Source: Vallitalea sp. (GTDB taxonomy: Bacteria > Bacillota > Clostridia > Lachnospirales > Vallitaleaceae). Taken from it: a DNA stretch of 64,000 bases. A program made the position numbers and the translations under genes. The stretch is taken from positions 62,001-126,000 of the forward strand of contig NZ_JAOARO010000059.1 of the NCBI RefSeq assembly GCF_025211055.1. Direction: 5' to 3'. Shown here piece after piece: positions 35,949-45,079 of the stretch. A model generated the notes under the pieces. The model made no database searches. It saw only the letters and a program-made list of their open reading frames with translations, and had not been told where the DNA came from. The number at the start of each line of letters is the position of its first letter. Positions within the stretch are counted from its first letter, which is position 1.

Positions 35949-36653
35949 ATGAATAATCTTATAGAGCTATTTGAAGAGTTTGACTTACATTTATTGAATG
36001 ATAAAAGACCATCAGAATATTTTGACGGTTTGTTGTTGCATGAGAAAAAGTATAGTAATACTTATCCTTTAAAGATTCTATTAGATATAAAAAAGGTTGA
36101 ACAAAATCCCATGTATCATCCGGAAGGCAATGTATATAATCATACTATGGAAGTTGTGGATAGAGCTGCTGAAATAAAAGAATTAAGCAAAGATAAAAAA
36201 GTATTTATGTGGGCTGCTCTACTACATGATGTTGGTAAAATAACTACAACAAAAATTAGAAAAGGTAGAATAACTTCATATGACCATGATAAATATGGGG
36301 AGGAAATTGCAAGAAATTATTTATTAACATTTATGGAAGATAATTTGTTTGTAAATGAAGTTGTTAAATTAGTTAGATGGCATATGCAGCCATTATTTGT
36401 GTGTAAACAACTGCCTTTTTCACAAGTTGGTAAAATGATTAATGAAACTTCTATAACTGAAATAGCTTTATTATCATTATGTGATAGGACAGGCAGAGGT
36501 AAAATATCTAAAGATGAAAAAGATAAGCAGATGCTTTTTATTATAAAATTTTTATCTATATGTAGAAAGAAAGTTAACGAAAAACAAGAAATAGATAGAA
36601 TAGACAAAATTAAGAGCTACTTAATTAGTGAAGTTGATAGAAATAAAGAATAA
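35949..36653 (+). CDS. Stand-alone HD-domain phosphohydrolase-like protein
   Basis: A 234-residue protein with a complete HD metal site: 'YNHTMEVVDRA' (His65), 'LLHDVGK' (His93-Asp94), 'YDHDKYGEE' (His113) and later 'RWHMQPLF'. The layout resembles the HD part of the CCA-adding enzyme / multifunctional Cca ('NPMYHPEGNVYNHTMEVVD'), but the nucleotidyltransferase part is missing and no remnant of it is visible upstream. A phosphatase or phosphodiesterase acting on RNA ends is plausible; this is an inference. It is a separate unit between rbgA and rnhB, preceded by 'ataggggttg'. Confidence 0.8.
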   Translation: MNNLIELFEEFDLHLLNDKRPSEYFDGLLLHEKKYSNTYPLKILLDIKKVEQNPMYHPEGNVYNHTMEVVDRAAEIKELSKDKKVFMWAALLHDVGKITTTKIRKGRITSYDHDKYGEEIARNYLLTFMEDNLFVNEVVKLVRWHMQPLFVCKQLPFSQVGKMINETSITEIALLSLCDRTGRGKISKDEKDKQMLFIIKFLSICRKKVNEKQEIDRIDKIKSYLISEVDRNKE

Positions 36654-36727
36654 TAGTGATAGATAATTTGGATAGAGTTATGGTAGAATAAAGTAATAGT
36701 TTTCGGTTAAAAGGAGAATAAGGTATA

Positions 36728-37489
36728 ATGACAAATATGACAATTTCCGATATAAAAGATATGTTGAGTAATGTTCCCGTATGTTATTTAGAAGACAAAC
36801 TTAATGAATTAAAGTCTGATGAAAGATTAGGAGTAAAAAAATTAATAGATAAGTATGAAAAAAAAATAGAAGCTTATGAAAAAGAAGTTGAACGTATTAT
36901 TCAAATGAAAGCTTATGAAAATAAGTATCCTAATAAAAAATACATATGCGGAATAGATGAAGTTGGTAGAGGACCTCTATCTGGACCAGTTGTTAGTGCC
37001 GCAGTAATTCTCCCCAAAGACGCTAATATATTATATATAAATGATTCAAAAAAATTAACAGAATCTAAAAGAGAAGAATTATACGATATTATAATGGAAA
37101 AGGCTATAGCTGTAAGTATAGGTATGGCTAATGTAGACGTTATTGATGATATTAATATTCTTAATGCTACTTATGAATCTATGATATCTGCTATTAATAG
37201 TCTAGAGATAAAACCAGATATGATATTAGTTGATGCAGTAACAATTCCAAGAGTTAAAATACCTCAAGAGCCTATTATAAAAGGTGATGCCAAAAGTATT
37301 TCAATTGCAGCTGCAAGTATAATTGCTAAAGTGTATAGAGATAGATTAATGAAAGATTATGCTAAGCTTTTCCCAGAATACAAATTTGCTAAAAACAAAG
37401 GGTATGGTACGCAAGAACATATAGAAGCCCTAAAAACACACGGACCTTGTCCAATACATAGAAAGTCTTTTATTAAGTCTATATTATAA
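36728..37489 (+). CDS. rnhB: Ribonuclease HII
   Basis: Cuts the RNA strand of RNA-DNA hybrids and removes single ribonucleotides. The catalytic start 'GIDEVGRGPLSGPVV' places Asp77 and Glu78; further acidic motifs are 'NDSKKLTESKRE' and 'ILVDAV', and 'HRKSF' ends the protein. It has 253 residues, including the roughly 70-residue helical N-terminal extension typical of Bacillus/clostridial RnhB. 'aaaggagaata' precedes the ATG. It is followed by the ylqG- and ylqH-like genes, the same order as in Bacillus subtilis. Confidence 0.97.
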   Translation: MTNMTISDIKDMLSNVPVCYLEDKLNELKSDERLGVKKLIDKYEKKIEAYEKEVERIIQMKAYENKYPNKKYICGIDEVGRGPLSGPVVSAAVILPKDANILYINDSKKLTESKREELYDIIMEKAIAVSIGMANVDVIDDINILNATYESMISAINSLEIKPDMILVDAVTIPRVKIPQEPIIKGDAKSISIAAASIIAKVYRDRLMKDYAKLFPEYKFAKNKGYGTQEHIEALKTHGPCPIHRKSFIKSIL

Positions 37490-37527
37490 ATAACATGCTG
37501 CAAAACCACTTTTATGTGAGAGGATGA

Positions 37528-39099
37528 GTGACCTTGCGGATTAATTATAATAAACAAATAAACAAAAGGATAGATATTTCTAAAATCTCTAAAGTAAATA
37601 ATAGAGATTTTAACAAAGGTCAAACACTAAAAGGAGAAATACTTGATATAAAACAAAAGAATATAATTATTAAGTTAGCAAGCGGTGCTGAACTTACAGC
37701 AAAATTAACTGACCAGATGGAGTTTAATATTGGTCAGAAGGTTTTATTTCAAGTAAAGGAATCCAATCTGGAACAAGTTCTTCTAAAGCCTTTATTAGAT
37801 GAAGGCTTTAGTCCTAAGAGTAATAAATTAAATCAGATATTAGAAGAAGCAGGTGTACCAATAAATGAAAAAAACACTGAAATAGTAGAAAAACTTTTAA
37901 ATAACAATATGCCAGTTGATAAAGAATTCATAAATAAAATTCTAACATTATCAAGGCAATTTAAAGATACTAGCCCCTATAAGTTAATACTACTTGTAAA
38001 AAATAATATACCTGTTACTAGTGAAAATATTAATCAGCTAGATAACTATTCAAATAATAATAATTCTATTAAGCAAGAGATAATTAGTTTAGCTAATCAA
38101 ATAATTGATAATAAAGGTCTAGATATTAATATCAAACATAGATTAATTAATATTCTAATGAATAATGAATCGGATAATTTTAGTAATGATAAGGTTAATA
38201 ATGTAATAGAAAATAACAATTCAAGAGAACAGGAATTAACAGTTGCCAATTCTGTGGCTAAAGAGAATACTAATAATGAAGTTGATTTCAGGTTAGGTGA
38301 TATTTTATCAAGAGAGAGAATTGAAGAATTAAAAAAAGAACTAGATAATACATATTTGTTAAAAGATAACAATACACTGAATCTATCAAAAGATTTATCA
38401 TTACAGAAATTACTTGGGGATATATTTTCCCTTGAAATAGGGGTAAAAGATAAAGAAATTCTTAGTAATATTATCACAAACAAATTATTAAAAAGCTCAG
38501 TAGATAAAAACATCTTTCTTGATAGAGGAGCATTAGAAAATCCCAAATTTATAAATGATTATTTTAACGATGTATATGAAAAGATTATTAGCATAATTAA
38601 ACTGACTCAAGGATTAACTGAAGGTAAACAAAGCAGTATCTCAAAAGATGCTACGAAAGTAAAAAATAATATTGAGTTTATTAATAATCTTAATAATAAT
38701 TTTAATTATGTTCAATTACCTTTCAAATTTGGAAATAAGTTATTAAATAGTGAATTGTACATTTTCGAGAATAAGAAAGAATTAAGAAAAAGAAGTAACG
38801 CTAACGCTATATCAGCATTACTTAGACTTGATTATGTTAATCTCGGTCATATTGATGTCTACATTAATAAACAGGTGAATAATGTTGAATGTAAGTTCTA
38901 TGTTGAAGACAAAGAAAAGAAAAAGATTATTGATGATTATATTATCAATTTACATAAGAGATTAAGGAGTTTCGATATAAATGTAACTGGACTTATTGTT
39001 ATTAATAATAAAAAAGATTTTAATTTTGTTGAAGATTTCTTACAAAGAAAAAATAATTCTAATAGTGTTAAAAGATATTCATTTGATATGAGAGTGTAG
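37528..39099 (+). CDS. FliK-like protein of unknown function (YlqG position)
   Basis: A 523-residue, Asn/Lys-rich protein. The N terminus (about 25-90) has an OB-like run 'LKGEILDIKQKNIIIKLASG'. The middle (150-390) is low-complexity and helical. The last 120 residues ('LPFKFGNKLLNSELYIF', 'SALLRLDYVNLGHIDVYINK') resemble the C-terminal domain of the flagellar hook-length protein FliK. It sits between rnhB and a FlhB-C-like gene, where Bacillus has ylqG. No other flagellar genes are present. It has no signal peptide or membrane helix. The start is GTG 37528 after 'gagagga'; TTG 37534 is an alternative. Function unknown. Confidence 0.72.
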   Translation: MTLRINYNKQINKRIDISKISKVNNRDFNKGQTLKGEILDIKQKNIIIKLASGAELTAKLTDQMEFNIGQKVLFQVKESNLEQVLLKPLLDEGFSPKSNKLNQILEEAGVPINEKNTEIVEKLLNNNMPVDKEFINKILTLSRQFKDTSPYKLILLVKNNIPVTSENINQLDNYSNNNNSIKQEIISLANQIIDNKGLDINIKHRLINILMNNESDNFSNDKVNNVIENNNSREQELTVANSVAKENTNNEVDFRLGDILSRERIEELKKELDNTYLLKDNNTLNLSKDLSLQKLLGDIFSLEIGVKDKEILSNIITNKLLKSSVDKNIFLDRGALENPKFINDYFNDVYEKIISIIKLTQGLTEGKQSSISKDATKVKNNIEFINNLNNNFNYVQLPFKFGNKLLNSELYIFENKKELRKRSNANAISALLRLDYVNLGHIDVYINKQVNNVECKFYVEDKEKKKIIDDYIINLHKRLRSFDINVTGLIVINNKKDFNFVEDFLQRKNNSNSVKRYSFDMRV

Positions 39100-39121
39100 A
39101 AGGAATTGAGGTTGGTTGTAA

Positions 39122-39394
39122 GTGGATAGAAGAAGAATTAAAAAAGCGGCTGCCATAAAATATGATATTAATGAAACTGCTCCAACAGTTATTGCTAAGG
39201 GTAAAGGAATAGTAGCTGATAAAATTCTTGAAAAAGCTAATGAACAAGAATTACCTATCTATAAAGATGAGAAATTAGTTGAAAGTCTGACTAAATTAGA
39301 TATAGGGGATATGATACCACCTGAACTCTATCAAATAGTAGCAGAAATTTTAGTGTTTGTAAGTGATCTAGATGATATTTATAAATCTATTTAA
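39122..39394 (+). CDS. FlhB C-terminal domain homologue (YlqH family)
   Basis: A 90-residue protein equivalent to the cytosolic C-terminal part of the flagellar/type III export switch FlhB/YscU. 'AAAIKYD', 'PTVIAKGKGIVADKI', 'ELPIYKDEKLVESL', 'DMIPPELYQIVAEILVFV' match FlhB-C in order. FlhB itself is self-cleaved at an Asn-Pro-Thr-His site just before this domain; here the protein begins right at that point and lacks the motif, so it is effectively the released fragment. The start is GTG. In flagella FlhB-C interacts with FliK; the adjacent gene is FliK-like. The role outside flagella is unknown. Confidence 0.88.
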   Translation: MDRRRIKKAAAIKYDINETAPTVIAKGKGIVADKILEKANEQELPIYKDEKLVESLTKLDIGDMIPPELYQIVAEILVFVSDLDDIYKSI

Positions 39395-39445
39395 TCTATA
39401 TAGAACGTGCATAGCCACTTTCGTATAGTTAGTTAGGTGGTTTTT

Positions 39446-39802
39446 ATGGAGAAGAGTAATAATAGAGCTATTGGTAGTAAAGGAGAAGAAATTGCTACAA
39501 AATTTTTAGAAAAACAAGGTTATAAAATTATTGATAGAAATTATAGATGTAGATTCGGTGAAATAGATATAATTGGAATGGATTTAGATTATCTGACATT
39601 CATTGAGGTTAAGTATCGAAGAAACATCAATACAGGATATCCCATAGAGGCAGTTGGATACTACAAACAGAAACGGATAATAAAAACAGCTATATATTAT
39701 ACAAAAGCCAAAGGGTTGTATAATATGGATATCAGGTTTGATATAGTTGAAATAGTTAATAATAAGATAAGGGTAGTCAAAGATGCATTTAAATGTAATT
39801 AA
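39446..39802 (+). CDS. YraN family (UPF0102) nuclease-like protein
   Basis: A 118-residue UPF0102 protein with a restriction endonuclease-like fold. 'GSKGEEIATKFLEKQGYKII', 'NYRCRFGEIDIIG' and 'TFIEVKYR' give the E-(x)n-D-(x)n-ExK catalytic arrangement. The function is not established; association with DNA processing is an inference from the fold. It follows rnhB-ylqH as in many bacteria. The start is ATG 39446, six bases after 'aggtgg'; an ATG three codons upstream overlaps that site. Confidence 0.92.
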   Translation: MEKSNNRAIGSKGEEIATKFLEKQGYKIIDRNYRCRFGEIDIIGMDLDYLTFIEVKYRRNINTGYPIEAVGYYKQKRIIKTAIYYTKAKGLYNMDIRFDIVEIVNNKIRVVKDAFKCN

Positions 39803-39875
39803 GATAATATAAGGCGAGATATAGTTAACTAATTATCAAGTATCTTAATTGAATCAACTTATGAAATTAAGGATT

Positions 39876-39903
39876 ATGCCGGATTAACATTTTAATTCGG
39901 TAT
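39876..39903 (+). promoter_or_regulatory. Hairpin directly abutting the first possible pgeF start
   Basis: Twelve-bp stem ATGCCGGATTAA / TTAATTCGGTAT (two G-T pairs), loop CATT, ending one base before ATG 39904. No T run follows, so it is not a normal terminator. If the real start is ATG 39925, it would be a leader hairpin. Confidence 0.5.
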
Positions 39904-40752
39904 ATGAATGAAAGGTTGTATGAGATGAAATCAAAAGTTTTTAAAGTTAATAGAATAGATGATTTAGAGTATTTGACAGTTCCTGCTTTTGAAAGGGCAG
40001 GAATCACTAACCATTGTTTTAGTACTAGATTAGGCGGTGTTAGTAAAGGAATATATGAAAGTATGAATCTTGGGTTTAATAGAGGAGACTTAGACGAAAA
40101 CGTTAAAAAGAACTTTGAGATATTGTGTAGTAGTGTAGGTATTAATTATAAAGACTTGGTTTTTTCTGACCAAGTACATAGAGATGTTATTAAAGTTGTT
40201 ACAAGTAAGGATAGAGGCAAAGGTATTTTTAGAGAGAGTGATATTGAAGGTGTTGATGGATTAATAACTAACGAGTCTAAGGTTCCTCTAGTAACTTTTT
40301 ATGCTGATTGTGTACCTATTTATTTTTTGGATCCAGTTAAAAAAGTAATAGCATTGTCACATTCAGGATGGAGAGGCACAGTACAAAAGATAGCATCTAA
40401 AACAGTTGGAAAAATGGTTAGTGAATTTAGTTCAAATGTTAATGATATACTTTGCTGTATAGGTCCATCTATTGGACCTTGTTGCTTTGAAGTAGAAAAT
40501 GAAGTGGTTGATGAGTTCAAAAAGATATTTAATACTCAAGAACAAGATAAAATTATTATGAAAAAAATAAAAAATAAATATTTAATTGACTTATGGACAG
40601 CAAATAAGTTAATATTACTAGATGTAGGTATCAATATAGAAAATATCACTATTACAGATATATGTACCAATTGCAACCAAGAACAGATGTTTTCTCATAG
40701 AGGGACTGGCGGTAAAAGAGGTAGTTTAGCGGCCATAATGGAACTGAAGTAG
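39904..40752 (+). CDS. pgeF: Multicopper oxidase-fold purine nucleoside phosphorylase / peptidoglycan editing factor PgeF (YlmD)
   Basis: Member of the YfiH/YlmD family (Cu-oxidase_4). Family members have been reported to act on purine nucleosides and, in Escherichia coli, to correct L-Ser misincorporated in peptidoglycan precursors. Signatures are 'CFSTRLGGVSKGIYESMNL', 'FSDQVH', 'DCVPI', 'HSGWRGTVQKI', 'GPSIGPCCFEV' and 'NCNQEQMFSHRG', with conserved His/Cys metal ligands. 282 codons from ATG 39904; an ATG at 39925 preceded by 'gaaagg' is a better-supported start (275 residues), because the first ATG abuts a hairpin and lacks a ribosome binding site. Confidence 0.9.
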   Translation: MNERLYEMKSKVFKVNRIDDLEYLTVPAFERAGITNHCFSTRLGGVSKGIYESMNLGFNRGDLDENVKKNFEILCSSVGINYKDLVFSDQVHRDVIKVVTSKDRGKGIFRESDIEGVDGLITNESKVPLVTFYADCVPIYFLDPVKKVIALSHSGWRGTVQKIASKTVGKMVSEFSSNVNDILCCIGPSIGPCCFEVENEVVDEFKKIFNTQEQDKIIMKKIKNKYLIDLWTANKLILLDVGINIENITITDICTNCNQEQMFSHRGTGGKRGSLAAIMELK

Positions 40753-40778
40753 TGCTATGACTGAAGGGAATGTTTTTA

Positions 40779-42092
40779 ATGAAAGATAAATTTCATAAGG
40801 TTATGCATGTGAAAGACGGTAGCATAGCTTATGAACTTGGAATACAGCAAGGAGATCAATTGATCTCAATAAATAATCAATTCGTGGAAGATGCTCTTGA
40901 TTATCATTTTCTTGTGGACGATGATTACTTAGAGGTTTTAATCTTAAAAGATAATGGAGAAGAATGGCTTCTTGAAATAGAAAAAGACTATGATGAGGAG
41001 CTTGGTATAGAATTTGAAAATGATTTAATGGATGAGTATAAATCTTGTAGCAATAAATGTATATTTTGTTTTATTGACCAGTTACCAAAAGGTATGAGAG
41101 ATACACTATATTTCAAAGACGATGATTCTAGGTTGTCATTTTTACAAGGCAATTATATAACTCTAACCAATATGAAAGATAGAGATGTTAACAGATTGAT
41201 TAAGTACCATTTATCTCCAATTAATATTTCTGTGCATTCAATGAATATGGAACTTAGAAAGAAAATGCTCCATAACCGTTTTGCTGATAGATTAGTTGGG
41301 TATATGAAGAAATTTTATGATGCTGGTATTACAATGAATGGGCAGATTGTACTTTGCAAAGGAATAAATGATGGTAAAGAACTTGATTACTCCATAGATA
41401 ATCTAAGAAAATTCATTCCACATATGCAAAGTGTTTCAGTAGTTCCAGTAGGTTTGTCTAAATATAGAGAAGGACTTTTTAAGCTTGAATTATTTACTAA
41501 GGAAGATGCGGTAGAAGTACTTGATATTATTCATAAATGGCAAGATATTATCTATGAAGAGACAGGTACACATTTTATTCATGCAGGTGATGAATTTTAT
41601 CTGTTAGCAGATAGACCATTTCCAGATGAAGATAATTATGACGGATATGTGCAATTAGAAAATGGTGTAGGTATGTCAAGGTTATTGCTTGATGAGTTTA
41701 TGTTATGTTATAATGAAATAAATACCAATGAAAAATTGGTAAGAAATGTATCTATAGTTACTGGGACATTAGCGTATAGCATGATTAAGAATATGATAGA
41801 TAAATTAAAAGAAAAATTTCCTAATGTAAAAGTAAATATTTATTCAATCATTAATAATTTCTTTGGGCATAATATAACTGTATCAGGACTACTTACAGGA
41901 AAAGATATTATTGAACAGCTAAAAGATAAAGAATTGGGAGAGGAATTACTTTTACCTTGTAATTTACTTAGAAGCGGAGAAGAAACTTTACTTGATGATA
42001 TTACTGTAACTGATATTGAAAATACTTTACAAGTAAAAGTTACTGTTGTAAAATCAACTGGACAAGAATTTATTAGAAATATATTAGGATAA
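40779..42092 (+). CDS. PDZ-radical SAM protein, DUF512 family
   Basis: A 437-residue protein with an N-terminal PDZ-like domain (about 10-65: '[20 protein letters not shown]'), a radical SAM cluster site '[18 protein letters not shown]' (Cys90, Cys94, Cys97), the motif '[14 protein letters not shown]' and a C-terminal DUF512 domain ending 'VKSTGQEF'. Conserved in Firmicutes immediately before der; its substrate is unknown to me. The start is ATG 40779; an ATG three codons earlier touches the 'aaggg' binding site. The gap to der is 13 bases, so co-expression with a ribosome assembly GTPase is likely. Confidence 0.9.
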   Translation: MKDKFHKVMHVKDGSIAYELGIQQGDQLISINNQFVEDALDYHFLVDDDYLEVLILKDNGEEWLLEIEKDYDEELGIEFENDLMDEYKSCSNKCIFCFIDQLPKGMRDTLYFKDDDSRLSFLQGNYITLTNMKDRDVNRLIKYHLSPINISVHSMNMELRKKMLHNRFADRLVGYMKKFYDAGITMNGQIVLCKGINDGKELDYSIDNLRKFIPHMQSVSVVPVGLSKYREGLFKLELFTKEDAVEVLDIIHKWQDIIYEETGTHFIHAGDEFYLLADRPFPDEDNYDGYVQLENGVGMSRLLLDEFMLCYNEINTNEKLVRNVSIVTGTLAYSMIKNMIDKLKEKFPNVKVNIYSIINNFFGHNITVSGLLTGKDIIEQLKDKELGEELLLPCNLLRSGEETLLDDITVTDIENTLQVKVTVVKSTGQEFIRNILG

Positions 42093-42105
42093 GGAGTACT
42101 TATTT

Positions 42106-43437
42106 ATGAGTAGAGAAGTAGTAGCCATAGTAGGAAGACCCAATGTAGGAAAATCTACTTTATTTAACAAACTAGCAGGAGCTAAGATTTCTATTGTAGA
42201 AGATACACCAGGTGTTACAAGAGACAGAATATATGCTGATGTAGAGTGGCTAAATCATAACTTTACTATAATAGATACAGGAGGTATTGAGCCTACTACT
42301 GATGATAAAATGCTTTCCTATATGAGAAAACAAGCTGAAGTAGCTATTGATACTGCTAACGTTATTGTTTTTGTAGTTGATGTAAAATCTGGTCTTACTG
42401 ATGCAGATTATAAAGTTGCAGATATGCTTAGACGTGCACATAAGCCTGTTGTATTATGTGTTAACAAAGTTGACAATAGAGAAAAATTACAATATGATGT
42501 ATTTGAATTTTATAATCTTGGACTAGGTGAACCTTATGCTATATCTTCAGCACAGTCAACAGGTATAGGTGATATGTTAGATGAGGTTGTATCTCATTTT
42601 AATGAAGAGAATGCTGATAATATAGAGCTTGATTTACCTAGAATAGCTGTAATCGGTAAGCCTAACGTAGGTAAGTCTTCATTAATCAATAAGCTTCTAG
42701 GAGAAGAACGTGTTATAGTTAGTGATATAGCAGGAACAACAAGAGATGCAGTAGATACAGTTGTCAAATACAACGGAAATGAATATATTTTTGTTGATAC
42801 TGCTGGGCTTAGAAGGAAGAACAAAATTGAAAAAGAAGGACTAGAGAGATACAGTATAATAAGAACGGTATCAGCTATTGAAAAATGTGATATTGTTGTA
42901 TTACTCATTGATGCTGTTGAAGGTATAACAGAACAAGATGCAAAGATTGCAGGTATAGCCCATGAAAGAGGTAAAGGTGCTATTATAGCTGTAAATAAGT
43001 GGGATGCCATAGAAAAAGACGATAAAACTATGTACAAGTATCTGGGTAATGTAGATACAACACTAAGCTATATGACTTATGCTCCAAAAATTTTTATTTC
43101 AGCATTGACTGGCTTAAGGATTAATAAACTATTTGAAAATATTGATATTGTAATTCAAAATCATGCTCTTAGAGTTTCAACTGGTGTCCTTAATGACGTT
43201 TTATATGATGCAACTGCAATGAATCAACCTCCTTCTGATAAAGGTAAGAGATTGAAATTATATTATATGACTCAAGTTTCTATCAAACCACCTACTTTTA
43301 TCATATTTGTGAATGACAAGAGCTTAATGCATTTTTCGTATAAGCGATATATTGAAAATAGGATAAGGGAATCATTTGGTTTTAGAGGGACGCCTATTCA
43401 TTTTATTATAAGAGAGAGAAAGGAAAAGGGTAAATAG
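42106..43437 (+). CDS. der: Ribosome biogenesis GTPase Der (EngA), double G domain
   Basis: Essential 50S assembly GTPase. Two consecutive G domains are visible: first G1 'GRPNVGKST' (about 9-17) with 'DTPG' and 'NKVD'; second G1 'GKPNVGKSS' with '[12 protein letters not shown]' and 'NKWDAIE'. A KH-like C-terminal domain ends '[17 protein letters not shown]'. It has 443 residues. plsY follows with no gap (the next codon starts after the stop), indicating coupling; der-plsY-gpsA is the standard order. Confidence 0.98.
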   Translation: MSREVVAIVGRPNVGKSTLFNKLAGAKISIVEDTPGVTRDRIYADVEWLNHNFTIIDTGGIEPTTDDKMLSYMRKQAEVAIDTANVIVFVVDVKSGLTDADYKVADMLRRAHKPVVLCVNKVDNREKLQYDVFEFYNLGLGEPYAISSAQSTGIGDMLDEVVSHFNEENADNIELDLPRIAVIGKPNVGKSSLINKLLGEERVIVSDIAGTTRDAVDTVVKYNGNEYIFVDTAGLRRKNKIEKEGLERYSIIRTVSAIEKCDIVVLLIDAVEGITEQDAKIAGIAHERGKGAIIAVNKWDAIEKDDKTMYKYLGNVDTTLSYMTYAPKIFISALTGLRINKLFENIDIVIQNHALRVSTGVLNDVLYDATAMNQPPSDKGKRLKLYYMTQVSIKPPTFIIFVNDKSLMHFSYKRYIENRIRESFGFRGTPIHFIIRERKEKGK

Positions 43438-44049
43438 ATGAAGATAATTGCTAGCTTATTAATAGGTTATCTTATTGGATGTTTTCAATCAGCTTATATC
43501 ATTAGCCGTATAAAAGGGCGACTAGATATAAGAAAATATGGAAGCGGTAATGCAGGAACCACTAATGTTATTAGAGTTATGGGCTGGAAAGCAGGCATAA
43601 TTACATTCTTTATGGATGTATTTAAAGCTGCTATTGGAGTATTAGTTTGCTCCATTATCTTTGATGATATCCTAATGGGATATTATGCAGGTGTGGGTGT
43701 TGTTATTGGTCATAATTGGCCTGTTTTCTTAGGGTTTAGAGGTGGAAAAGGAATAGCTGCCACTATTGGATTATTAACTGCAGTTGATATAAGGATAGGT
43801 CTTATTGTTATTGGAATAATGGCTATAGTAATTTTTATATCAAGATATGTTTCACTTGGTTCAATCTTAATGGCAATTTCTATTCCTATACTAATGGCAA
43901 TATTTTATACTGACAGACCACAATATATTGTATTAGGTGTTATACTGATGATTTTTGCACTGTATAATCATAGAGCCAATATTAAAAGATTACTTAATGG
44001 TACAGAAAATAAGCTAGGACACAAAAAGAATTTATCTAAAAATGAATAA
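43438..44049 (+). CDS. plsY: Glycerol-3-phosphate acyltransferase PlsY
   Basis: Integral membrane enzyme that uses acyl-phosphate (from PlsX or FakA) to acylate glycerol 3-phosphate. Family motifs are 'YLIGCFQSAYIISR', 'RKYGSGNAGTTNVIRVMGWK', 'GHNWPVFLGFRGGKG' and 'LGVILMIFALYNHRANIKRL'. About five to seven membrane helices; 203 residues. It is adjacent to gpsA, which supplies glycerol 3-phosphate. Starts immediately after der; 'agagaaaggaaaagg' at the der end serves as binding site. Confidence 0.97.
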   Translation: MKIIASLLIGYLIGCFQSAYIISRIKGRLDIRKYGSGNAGTTNVIRVMGWKAGIITFFMDVFKAAIGVLVCSIIFDDILMGYYAGVGVVIGHNWPVFLGFRGGKGIAATIGLLTAVDIRIGLIVIGIMAIVIFISRYVSLGSILMAISIPILMAIFYTDRPQYIVLGVILMIFALYNHRANIKRLLNGTENKLGHKKNLSKNE

Positions 44050-44079
44050 TAACTATCTAATTTATGTGAGGTGATAAAT

Positions 44080-45078
44080 ATGGCAGCTGTATCTGTTTTA
44101 GGTGCAGGAAGCTGGGGAACTGCTTTAGCTATATTACTTAATAATAATGGTCATGAAGTTGCTCTTTGGTCAATTATAGAAGCTGAAGTTAATTTATTGA
44201 ATGACACAAGAGAAAATAAATCAAAACTTCCAGGAATACATATTCCAGATGAGATTAATATAACCAATAATCTTAAGGAAGCTATTTTGGGTAAAGATAT
44301 GCTTGTTATGGCAGTTCCATCAAAATTCGTAAGGAATACAGCAAATTTAATGAAAGAATATGTTGCAAAAGATCAAATAATTGTTAATGTAGCAAAAGGC
44401 TTGGAAGATGATTCCCTATATACATTAGCTCATGTAATAAATGATGAGATGCCAGATAATCCTGTGGCAGTATTATCTGGACCAAGCCATGCTGAAGAAG
44501 TATCAAGGAATATACCTACAACTTGTGTTGCAGGTTCGCAAGATCATGCTATAGCCAAAAAAGTTCAAGATATATTTATGAACTCTGATTTCAGAGTATA
44601 TACTAGTTCTGATGTAACAGGAATAGAAATGGGAGGAGCTCTGAAAAATGTTATTGCTCTAGCAGCTGGTATCTCAGATGGCATTGGGTTTGGAGATAAT
44701 ACTAAGGCAGCAATTATGACAAGAGGTATAACAGAAATAAGCAGACTTGGCGTTGCTATGGGAGCTGAGACACAAACTTTTGCAGGATTATCAGGTATTG
44801 GTGATCTAATAGTAACATGCACAAGTATGCATAGTCGTAATAGAAGAGCCGGTATCTTAATTGGTAAAGGTTATAGTTTGCAGGAAGCTCTTGATGAGGT
44901 AAAGATGGTGGTTGAAGGTGTGTATACAGCAAAGGCAGCCCTAGATTTATCTGAAAAATATAAAGTTGAAATGCCTATTATAAGAGAAGTGAATGAGGTC
45001 TTATTTGAAGGTAAAGATACAAAAAAAGCTGTAGAGGATTTAATGATACGAGATAAAAAGATTGAGTATAAAAAGTGA
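44080..45078 (+). CDS. gpsA: Glycerol-3-phosphate dehydrogenase [NAD(P)+]
   Basis: Reduces dihydroxyacetone phosphate to sn-glycerol 3-phosphate for phospholipids. Rossmann motif 'VLGAGSWGTALA' at the N terminus, 'VNVAKGLE', 'LSGPSHAEEV', 'GALKNVIALAAGISDG' (catalytic Lys) and 'GLSGIGDLIVTC'. The length is 332 residues from ATG 44080, which follows 'gaggtgat'; an ATG three codons upstream lies within that site. It ends the der-plsY-gpsA operon. In many Firmicutes spoIVA follows directly; here about 4 kb of minus-strand genes separates them. Confidence 0.97.
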   Translation: MAAVSVLGAGSWGTALAILLNNNGHEVALWSIIEAEVNLLNDTRENKSKLPGIHIPDEINITNNLKEAILGKDMLVMAVPSKFVRNTANLMKEYVAKDQIIVNVAKGLEDDSLYTLAHVINDEMPDNPVAVLSGPSHAEEVSRNIPTTCVAGSQDHAIAKKVQDIFMNSDFRVYTSSDVTGIEMGGALKNVIALAAGISDGIGFGDNTKAAIMTRGITEISRLGVAMGAETQTFAGLSGIGDLIVTCTSMHSRNRRAGILIGKGYSLQEALDEVKMVVEGVYTAKAALDLSEKYKVEMPIIREVNEVLFEGKDTKKAVEDLMIRDKKIEYKK

Positions 45079-45079
45079 T

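Noticed and set aside
42594..43037. Antisense frame of about 147 codons inside der
   Set aside because: Shadow frame opposite conserved GTPase motifs; no independent support.
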